Shown here: in pieces, positions 15,716-24,200 of the stretch
Layout: every line of letters starts with the position of its first letter
Position numbering within the stretch: position 1 is the stretch's first letter
Assembly (NCBI GenBank): GCA_001275005.1
Contig: JWZX01002392.1
Span: forward strand, 1 to 26,970
Direction: 5' to 3'
DNA: 26,970 nt
Source of the DNA: Chrysochromulina tobinii
Lineage: Eukaryota; Haptophyta; Prymnesiales; Chrysochromulinaceae
The notes under the pieces: model-generated
Seen by the model: the letters and a program-made list of their open reading frames with translations, nothing else
Database searches by the model: none
What the model was told of the DNA's origin: nothing
Position numbers and translations under genes: made by a program

Positions 15716-18239
15716 ATGCCCGATGAACTCACTCGTGAACAAGTGATGCGGTCCATACTGGAGCGGGAGCGGTGGGATGCCCGCAAGAACGCCAAGCTCA
15801 TCGCCAAAGCTCCCTCATTCTCCAGCCTCATCGATCACAGAGGCAGCGCTGAGTATAGCGATAACTGGACGGCCCCGACGCGCTATGTTCAGGAGCACAT
15901 ACCAACGCGTCCACTCGAGGAAGTGGCTCGCTTCAACCCGCTCTCACCCACGCACCGCGCTCCGATTCTGCCCACGCTCTTCATGCCCGGCTTTCCCAAG
16001 TCGGCGACCTCGTGGTTGTATGGCTGCCTGCTCCATGCATTCAGCCCAGAAGCCGTCGGCTGCGGTCGGCATGCACATCGATGGGGCGCGGACAAGTGCC
16101 CTCACCGCTTCGCCATGACCGCACTCTATTCTACCGCTCGCGGTGAGTTTCGCGAGAAGAAGGAGCTCTTCTACTTTGGCGGCATCAGGGGGGACGAGCA
16201 GTTCAGGTTCCGGCACGATCTGATGGACCTGCATGGGCCCGACCCGACCGTGCCGCACCTGCCACCCCTCTGGCCCTGGGAACAGAGTATGGGCACGATG
16301 GTGTCGAAGCGGGAGATGCTGCATGCCATGTGTTCGAAGAGTGTCCACTCGCAGTCTTGCCTGCTCGAGCGTCGCGACAAGAACTGCACGAAGGCGACCT
16401 GCAGCGAGCCCTGCGCTCTGCCTCCCCGCTGCTCCAATTTGGGCACCGCGGCTTGTGAGGATCCGAATTGGTTCAAGTTCAGGTTCAGTTGCAAGGCGCA
16501 AGGCAGCAACAAGCCACTCCCGAGCAGTGGCTGCTACCACCCAGCTTGCGTGCGCACGGCCCCGGCGAGCCCTCAGCTCTCGGGCCAGTTCATCAAGTGC
16601 GCCTGGGATCGTGCGTTTGCGTTCGATGGGCGGGGCGCGATCACGAAGGAGGCCTATTGCGTGCACTCCTTGCTGCCGTGGGCGAAGAAGGACGAGCTGA
16701 ACGTGAGTGTCGTGGACTTCACGCCCAATTACATTTGCGACGCGGAGGCGATGAGGCGGCTGCATGAGGGAGCTGCCGGCCAGCACGGTCGGCTACGCTT
16801 CATCGTCGTGATGCGCGATCCGATCATGCGTGCCTTCTCGGAATGGGCCATGTTCTCACTCGGTTGGAATTGGGATCCGGTCAAGAACTTCTCCGCGTCG
16901 ATGGCCTTCAAGATACGAGACCTGAAGCAGTGTAACGAAACTCTCTTCAATCGGCCCGACTTGCTGCGCCACCTGCCCACCGAAGAGGTGGCCCAATACA
17001 TGCGCAGCTGCTTCCGATACGGCGCGGCCACCATGTACCCGACCACGTCGATGTACAGCGTGTGCATGCTGCATGCGCTGCGCTACTTCCGACGCGACCA
17101 GTTCTTGGTGCTTCGGTACGCGGATCTCATGCGGTGGCGGTTAGATGCTCGGCTGATGCTCGGCTGATTGCGCCTGAGGGGCTCTCCGATAGCCTCCCTC
17201 ATTAGCGCCTGAAGGTCTCTCTGATGGCCTCCCTCATTAGCGCTTGAGGGTCTCACTGATGGCCTCCCTAACTAGCGCATGAGGGTCTCACTGATGGCCT
17301 CCCTGATTAGCCATTAGCGCCTGAGGGTCTCTCTGATGGCCTCCCTCATCAGGTATGAGGATCTCATGCGAATGGATGCGAACACAATCGTCTCGACCCT
17401 CTCGAACTTCACTGGCCTTCACCTGAGCACTCGGATGACGAATGCCTCCCAGTGCCAGCCCGCGACAAAGACGTACATGAAGTCCAAGAGCGCCAACGGC
17501 TCCCTAACGACCAAGGAGCAAGGCAAGCCCACTTCACCTTTCTGAGTGCCTTCTGAGTGCCTCTCTGAGTGCCTCTCTGTCTCCCTAATTAGGCAAGCCC
17601 AACTCGTACTCGTCCATCACGCCCTATGCCGCCGAGATGCTCGAGGAAGCTTCGGCGCCTCTGGAGCGCTTCTTTGCCCCGTACAACCAACTGCTGCGGG
17701 AGATCATTGGGCCAACCTTTGGATGGGAAGCGAAGGACCATCGTAAGCGACCCCTCAGCCCGGAGCAGAGGGCGGCTGCGCTCGCCACCATCAAAAGGGA
17801 CCTCAAGAAGCAGCGGAACGGGCATGTGAGCCGACGAATCGCCGAGAAGATGAAGGTCGACGAGGTCCGCAAAAGGACGAGTCGTGGCGTCGTCACGCCT
17901 CTCAAGGAACTGCCTTGGGCAAGCTCCCCAAGCGACCGTGGGCGCGGACGGGGGCGCGGGCGGGAGGGCGGCGGTGGTGATGACAAGGAGGGCTTGCGTG
18001 CTGCGCGCAAGAAGAAGAAGCTGGCCCACAAGGCAGAGCTTCAGCTTGGCGGCGACGGCAAAGCGGATTATTCGAAGGCGCTGCGTAGGCAGAAGAAGCT
18101 CAAGCTGGGGGCCAGGGCTGCCGACTCGGCGGTGGGTGTGGCGGCGGTGGCGGCGATCACTCGGAGGCGAAGGGGCGAGGACTCAAGCGCTTCAACCGCC
18201 CGGCGGCAAAAAGGAGCTCGACCTCAAGTGCTGGCCTAG
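15716..18239 (+). CDS. Sulfotransferase with Cys-rich insert and basic C-terminal tail (three exons, 738 aa)
   Basis: Exons 15716-17115, 17353-17522 and 17593-18239 join in frame. The 5'-phosphosulfate-binding loop is GFPKSATSWLYG (about residue 92). The 3'-phosphate site is RFIVVMRDPIMRAFSEWAMF (about 360-379). A cysteine-rich insert lies between them (about 205-280). RYEDLM at the exon 1/2 junction and FFAPYNQLLREIIG in exon 3 are usual C-terminal sulfotransferase features, so it should move sulfate from PAPS to a glycan or similar acceptor. The last ~165 residues are very basic (RKKKKLAHKAE, LRRQKKLKLG) and foreign to the family; they could be a fused or mis-joined neighbour. No N-terminal signal anchor is seen, so a first exon may be missing, perhaps displaced by the element ending at 15584. 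Intron 1 is GT-AG, intron 2 GC-AG. Confidence 0.8.
17116..17352 (+). repeat. Intron 1 of the sulfotransferase: exon copy plus five ~36-bp repeats
   Basis: The intron starts GTACGCGGATCTCATGCG, a near copy of the start of exon 2 (GTATGAGGATCTCATGCG). From 17168 five units of 35-42 bp follow, each GCGCCTGAGGGTCTC...GATGGCCTCCCTCATTAG. Every unit ends in a pyrimidine tract plus YAG, so each could act as a 3' splice site. The last one, TCATCAG at 17352, keeps the frame. Confidence 0.9.
17523..17592 (+). other. GC-AG intron 2 of the sulfotransferase bounded by direct repeats
   Basis: The donor is CAAG|GCAAGC, the acceptor CTAATTAG|GCAAGC. AGGCAAGCCCA occurs at both edges. The 70-nt intron is filled by CTGAGTGCC units. 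Splicing gives EQ-GKPNSYSS in frame. Confidence 0.85.
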
Positions 18240-18441
18240 CCCTAGCGCCTAGGGATTCTTTCTTTATAGGGACAGCGTCAAATGATTGAAGCATTTCTTA
18301 GCACGAAAAAGCAAAATAGCTTTCGGTCGTTCGGTCAGCGTTCAGTCACGGTGCGAAACAGGAAATCTAAGAAAGTCAGTTTGTCTCCCGCGACCAACCG
18401 TACGCGCGCCCGGCATGGCGCCCGGTACGGTACGACGGTAC

Positions 18442-18906
18442 CTAATCGCGCCGGGCAAGGGTGCCCGGCCAGGGGTCATGTGCGGGGTCCTGAGTTGAGA
18501 GTGTCGTGCGTTCTGAGATTGGGCCGGTCTCCTGCACGGCCACGCACGCCGCCGAAGCAGAATCACGGCTCAGCACCAAGTCCGAGAATTGTTGCATGGA
18601 GGAGTTGATCTCGAGGTCGAGCTCTTCTATCGATGCGGTCAAGTCCGAGGCCGATATGGAGTGCCGCCCCTGGCTCGTGCCCCGCTCGTTTGCCTCGTCT
18701 GAGGCGAAGCGCATGAATTCAGTCCCCATAGTCTGCATCAACGCAGTCACCTCCGCGCTGATTTTTGTGCCAGGCGGGAGCTCTTTGACCAAGGTTTGTG
18801 CCACATTTGCGGCGGGGACGAGATAGTCACTGTCACGCGTTTCACTGCTGGAACTTGCTTCTGGTTTCGATGAAGGCCTTGCCATGGGGTCTGTGAACCT
18901 CTGCAT
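18442..18906 (-). CDS. NF-YB-like histone-fold protein (154 aa)
   Basis: From ATG 18906 (ATG 18885 is also possible) a Ser-rich leader is followed by the CBF/NF-YB/archaeal-histone pattern: YLVPAANVAQTLVKELPPGT (helix 1), KISAEVTALMQTMGTEFMRF (helix 2), ASDEANE, then ISASDLTASIEELDLE (loop 2 and helix 3). Such proteins pair with an NF-YC-type partner to bind DNA (CCAAT boxes in NF-Y itself), or act in Dr1/NC2 or polymerase epsilon complexes. The HSISASDL segment is shifted from the classic TINGDDL, so the exact subfamily is open. The tail after helix 3 is unstructured. It is convergent with the sulfotransferase, 202 bp apart. Confidence 0.8.
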   Translation of the reverse strand: MQRFTDPMARPSSKPEASSSSETRDSDYLVPAANVAQTLVKELPPGTKISAEVTALMQTMGTEFMRFASDEANERGTSQGRHSISASDLTASIEELDLEINSSMQQFSDLVLSRDSASAACVAVQETGPISERTTLSTQDPAHDPWPGTLARRD

Positions 18907-19641
18907 AGTACGTGTAGGGTTGCAGGTTGAGGAGAGAAGACGTGTCCCTTTGCCGCTGCACTGGATTGGCACAAGATGAGCTGTGGCAGGAGATCGATCA
19001 AGCGCGATGGAGCGGGTCAAGGAGGCGGGTACGCCGAACGTGGTTGGCCATGGGTCAGGCTCGGGAACGCGCGAGATCGATGCAGCAAGCAGTCACCTAA
19101 AGAGCCCTTGCCGCCACGACCAGACCTCGAGGCGCGGAGCCGCGCGGTGCGGGAAAAAGCTCCTCGAAGCTCCGATAGCAAAACTCGGGGTTTTTTCGAC
19201 GGGCCTACAGCTCGGGTAGTTTTAATCTGATACGAGCGATGGAGCGAACAATATTCTATTTTCGCTCGTATCAGATTTTCACGCTCGACGGGCGGCGGGC
19301 CTATGCAGCCTATGACTCCTAATGTGGATTACCTACATTGTAGAGCCTATTCGTAGACGCACAGCCCCACAGAGCACACAGTGTTCGACCTCGGACCTGT
19401 TCGGCACCATCGGAAACATACTGCAAACACAGAGTTCAGAGGGTTTAGTTTTATCGAAAATTTAGTAGTTTTTCGCCAGCTGATAGACAGAAGTCCGTCG
19501 CTTCACGCTTGCCGCACGCACCCATCATCTGCCTCGAGTCTTTGCACCCTGCAGCGGCATGACGTACACGATTATCGACGTGTCGCGCAGATGCGTGTGC
19601 GTGTGCACATCGCGTGGCTCGCAATTCGGGCGCTCGTCAAG
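18907..19641. other. Intergenic region with a strong hairpin
   Basis: It lies between two minus-strand genes, so it should hold the NF-YB-like promoter side (left) in part and the 3' region of the O-methyltransferase (right). A weak open frame on + (19381-19695) has no start ATG or recognisable domain. The inverted repeat at 19224-19277 is the only clear structure. Confidence 0.5.
19224..19277. repeat. Perfect 16-bp inverted repeat with 22-nt loop
   Basis: AATCTGATACGAGCGA (19224-19239) is exactly matched by TCGCTCGTATCAGATT (19262-19277). The AT-rich loop reads ...AATATTCTATTT. GGTTTTTT lies just upstream. Confidence 0.9.
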
Positions 19642-21111
19642 CTAGCCGATCCAAGACAATTTGGACGCCAGGCTTGTCTTGCCCTTATTTGGTAGCTCGT
19701 CGAGCGTTGTCGTGAGCGCACCCTCGCCCTTGGTACACATGTAGAGCTGTGCAGGGGGCTGGTACTGCTGCAGCTTGTGCTTGGGTGTCACGGGAGAGCT
19801 CCACGCAGCTCCAGGCGGTCCGAACGGCAAGGCGTTCGAAGGGTTCAAGCTGCCAGGCACCCGAACTGCTCCACTCCGCAAGCCAAGCACCGCGCCGATC
19901 AGTGGCAGTCAACGGCAATCGATGGCAATCGATGGCAATCAACAGCAATCAGCGGCAGTCACCTGTTCCATCTCCCAAGCAAAGCGGTCGATTCCTCACC
20001 GCCCCCCCCGGCTTCCGCCAGTAGGCGCCCCGCACGACCTCGTTTCGCTTGTGCGGCACGAGTACGATCGGCGCTGTGATGCGCTGCTCGGCGCGGTACC
20101 TGTCGACCGCCTCGCGCAATCAGAGGTCATCAACGCAATCAGTGGTCATCAGCGATGCGCTGCTCGGCGCGGTACCTGTCGACCGCCTCGCGGCAGGTAG
20201 TCCAATCTGTGAAGTCGTCGATGATGACGAACCCGCCTGCCAAGAGCGGCGGGTAGAGATGCAATCAGTGGCCATCAGATGTGATCCACGCAATCAGACG
20301 TCATCAGCGGTCCGCACCTGGCGAGAGCCGCGGGTAGAGCACGGTGAGCGCCTCGTAGGTGGACCAATACGCATCGCCGTCGAGTCGAATCGTTAAGAAG
20401 GTGAGCGAAGGCTCTTCGCGCGCCAACCGCGGCAACGACTCGTTGAAATAGCCGGGCACCCAGCGTAGCGTCGGGCCCAGCTTCATCATCGCAGCATCCT
20501 CACGCACCTGAGAATGGGGAGACGGGTCGTCATTCGCACTCACAGCCCATCACTGGCACTCAAAGGTCATCAGTGGCACTCAAAGGTCGTCAGTGACAAT
20601 CAGGCCCCGGTCTCATCATCGCAGCGCCCTCACGCACCCTTCTTAGGGAGTTGTTGTTCAGAATGGAGGTTGTGTGCGCGGTCCGGTCCATTTCCTTGAC
20701 GGCATGCACGTGGTCTCGGCCGCTCCCGTAGGCTGTCTGCTCTGGGATTCCGGAGAAGCTGTCGGCGAGGTACACCAGGCGCGGAGGCGTCGCCACTCCA
20801 GTACGCTCCGTCTCAAGAGCCGCGAGCACCTCGAGCGTCTTGGCGGCCATGAATGACATGCCGCCACGCCACACGCCCGTCTCGATGAAATGGCCTGGGA
20901 TGCCGTCATTGATCGCCGTCGCGAGGACCGCGACGGTGTGGTCCAGTCGCCTCTGCCCAGCCATCGTCAGCGCGTTCGCACCAGGCGGGTACTTGGATCC
21001 GTCGACGTCGGCCTTGGCCGGATACTTGACGTATTGGCGGTTCAGAAGCGTGTCACGATAATGCTGCAGGTATTCGAGCAAAAGGAAGTGCACCGTGGCG
21101 CCGAGGACCAT
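19642..21111 (-). CDS. TylF/macrocin-type O-methyltransferase (five exons, 361 aa)
   Basis: Exons 21111-20638, 20507-20318, 20236-20176, 20099-19963 and 19865-19642 join with consistent phase (1086 nt). Key family patterns read straight through the junctions: GHFIETGVWRGGMSFMAA (SAM-binding), RLVYLADSFSGIP, LTFLTIRLDGDAYWSTYEAL, LYPRLSPG-GFVIIDDF, CREAVDRYRAEQRI and GAYWRKPG. This is the TylF/MycE family, which methylates sugar or polyketide hydroxyls using SAM and usually a divalent metal held by the Asp residues. The acceptor is unknown. The last ~75 residues, after YWRK, are not part of the family and depend on intron 4, whose junction is the least certain. The only in-frame ATG near the start is 21111; an upstream exon is possible. 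It sits 168 bp downstream of the PPR-SMR stop. Confidence 0.82.
20078..20191 (-). repeat. Intron 3 formed between two identical 38-bp copies
   Basis: Bases 20078-20115 and 20154-20191 are identical (38/38, period 76). The splice junction GACAG|GTACC lies at the same place in both copies. The 76-nt intron (20175-20100) runs from one copy to the other. The 38 bases between the copies are four TGATGACC/TGATTGC units. Confidence 0.95.
20508..20637 (-). repeat. Intron 1 of the O-methyltransferase: exon copy plus 10-bp repeats
   Basis: The intron begins GTGCGTGAGGGCGCTGCGAT and exon 2 begins GTGCGTGAGGATGCTGCGAT, with ATGA next in both. Between them are ACTGACGACCTTTGAGTGCC-type units. The acceptor is CATTCTCAG. 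Confidence 0.9.
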
Positions 21112-21279
21112 TTCGCGTCCCGAAGAAAACGCGTCCACGCCGAGGGGTACATGTACAGCCGCGAGGCGCTGTCACGGGCGCAAATCTGAAATTGCTGTAT
21201 TTGAAGGGCAGTCTAATTAAGTTTCGTTAAGCGTCGTCGTGGCCTTACGTTAACTGCATAGGGTCTCTCTCTCGAATCA

Positions 21280-24200
21280 TCAATGGCGGTGCTGCCTATT
21301 CCGTCCCGCCTGCGGACTTGCCTGTGCCTGCGCCCTAGTGACCTGTCCCTGCGGCTTTGCGCGCGCCGTGTTGAGCGACCTCTCGGGCGCGGTGCCGCAC
21401 GCCGTGTTGAGCGACTGCTCGCGCTCGAGAGCCTCAGCCTCGAGGCGCCTCTGCTCGGCCGCGTGGCTCGCGCGCAGCTCGGCCGCGTCAGATCGCATCT
21501 GGCAAGAGAGGAGCCAGAAGATGCGATCAGATGCAATGCGATGAGCTCAGATGCACGCATGCACTCCCGCTGCGTGGCAATCCGAGGCAATCCGAGGCAA
21601 TCCGAGGCAATCCGAGGCGATCCGAGGCAATCATAGGCAATTATAGGCAATCCGTGGCAATCAGTGGCAATCAGAGGCAATCAGAGGCAATCAGTGGCAA
21701 TCCGATGCAATCTCACCTGGCAGATTCTGCGGAGCGCCTCAACATCAAGGAAGAAGGCGCCGATCGTGCGTGAGCTGTACCGGGCGCCGCCCTCCAGCCC
21801 GTGGGCGAGCGTCGAGATGGGCACACCCAGCTCGAGGAGGAACGTCTCGATGTGGTTACGCAAGTCGCCCTGATGAAGGCGGCCATCCGAGGTGATCAGA
21901 GAGGCGATCAGAGAGGTCATCGCACCAGAGAGGTCATCAGGGAGGCCATCAGGGAGGTCATCAGGGAGGTCATCAGGGAGGTCATCAGGGAGGTCATCAG
22001 GGAGGTCATCAGGGAGGTCATCAAGGAGGCCATCGGAGAGGCAATCGCACCTGCCCGTAGACTGGACGCGACTTGCCGTAGCCTGTGATGATGCTCAAGG
22101 TGTGAACATACTCCACAGAGCCACGCCAGTCGTTACGTAGCAGCCGCTCGGGCAACGCCTCTTCGACCCACCAGCGCACCTGATGAGGGCGGCAAACAAA
22201 GACGCAATCATACGCAATCAGGCAACGCCTCTTCAACGCATACGCGCACCGCCACTTCGGCCGCCGCCGATGAGAAGTTCTGCAATCATACGCAATCATA
22301 CGCAATCAGCGCACCGCCACTTCGGCCGCCGCCGATGAGAAGTTATGCAGATCGAGGGAGCCCGCGAGGCCCAACGGGCGCTTCGTTGGGCGCCAATATT
22401 CAAACGGGACGTACACTTGGCGCGAAAGCGCACGACGCCAAAACATCGCTGTGAGCTCCCGCTGCCCTCGTACCTGATGAGGGGCGCAATCGAGGGAGGC
22501 GCTACGGGAGGCGCTCAATGGCACTCCGTGGCAATCCGGTGGCACTCAGTGGCACTCCGTGGCAACCCGTGGCAGAGTGGCAACCCGTGGCAACCCGTGG
22601 CACTCAGCAGCCACCAGTGGCCAGCAGCGCCGCACCGCGTCTAAGATGGCATTGAAGACGACGAGATTGGAACGGTTGAGTGACGAATCCGACTCAAAAG
22701 CTGTGAATAGGTCGAGAGCGCGTCCTGTGAACGCGGGGCCACCCGAGGCACACGCCTGGAGAGCGGCACCGAAGAGCACCTGCGCCAAAGGGGCAACCAG
22801 AGGTCATCAGGGAGGTCATCAGGGAGGTCATCAGGGAGGTCATCAGACTCAAATCCGGCGCCACTCGGCGCACCTCATTCGGCTTCACGCCGCGCGCAAG
22901 CATCTGATCCCATAGCTTCAACGCCTCCTCCACCTGGCCGCTCTTATGCGCGGCCGTGATGGCGGCGGAGAAGCAGTACTGCAAGTCCTTCTGCTTGAGG
23001 ACACGGCCCGAGGCAAGGGCGGCGGTGGCCTCAGCTGCAGCGGACTCAGCTGCAGCGGCGGCGGCGGTCTTGTCGGTGAGGGCTGGGTCGATGACGTCGA
23101 GTGAGGCTGCCTTGTCGGCCAAAATCTCGTGCCCGCAGCGCTCTTCCAACTCCCTGATGAGGCAGGCAATTAGAGGCCATTAGAGGCAATTAGAGGTCAT
23201 CAGAGGTCATCAGGACCTCCACAGCTCCCTGATGAGCGAGGCAATCATGCACCTCATGTACTGCTCGACCATTGAGTACCGTCCGAGCTTCTCTGCAGCC
23301 GAGAGCGCATTCGAGTCGAGGAATGGGTCCCACAGCCACCGGTGTGACAACCCGTGCGATCGCACCCGACGTAACGCCTCAAACACGCGAAGCAGCAACT
23401 CGTACCTGAAGGGGGAGCGGCGCCGTAGTGGGCACTTGCATGCAAGGCACGACCGACGTAACAACTCAACACGCGAAGCAGCAACTCGTACCGGTAGAGC
23501 ACGAGTAGGTTGAGGAAGGTGTCGTCAGTGGCAATCAGTGGTCATCAGTGGTCCTCAGCGATCGCATACCGGTAGAGCACGCCGGCCGAGCTCCCGAGCG
23601 CCGTGCCGGGCGGAGTGCCGTGCGCCGTGCCGAGCGGACTGCCGGCCGCCACGCCGCCGCCGCCCGCCGCGCTGCCCATCGTCGCCTGGCACGCAGCCAC
23701 GGCTTCATTCCACGGGAACTGGCTGAGCTCATCCTCGAGATCGTTCCGAGATGGAGCCGAGATCTTGTGACGCCCTTTCGGCCGTGGGCGTACTTCGCTG
23801 CTGTCGCTCTCGCCGCCGCCGCCGCCGCCGCTGCCGCCTTCGCCGCCTCTGCCGCCCTCGCCGCCCTCCGCCGCCGATAGCTGATCCAGCTGGTCAATCA
23901 GCGATTCAAGCGACGGGAGCGCATCGTGGACCAGCGCCACCGCCTTCTCGTTGAACTTGGCGCGCTCCGCCGTGCCGGCCGCCACGTGCCGGCTTCTCTC
24001 ACACGCCAGGATCGCCGACCGGTACGTGCGCAGATTCGGGCCGACGCCGTCGGCGAGCATGCTGCTCCACAGTTGATCGATCCGCTCGTACTTGGGCCCT
24101 GGTGACCTCTGGGTCTGAGCCACCATGCCCGTGAACAGGATCGTATACGTGAACACGTTCGGCTTCACCTTTGCCTCTCGCATGCTCGCGAGCAGCTCGT

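Noticed and set aside
19381-19695. Possible + strand gene of 104 residues
   Set aside because: No ATG start, mixed composition, no domain, and it overlaps the 3' end of the O-methyltransferase.
21576-22050. CRISPR-like or regulatory arrays of short direct repeats
   Set aside because: No spacers between units; the arrays lie exactly within introns with consistent splice sites, so they are intronic minisatellites.
22250-22279. A 30-nt microexon inside PPR-SMR intron 5
   Set aside because: It would need a 35-nt intron before it, too short for normal splicing, and would only repeat the end of exon 5; treated as a duplication relic unless RNA shows otherwise.
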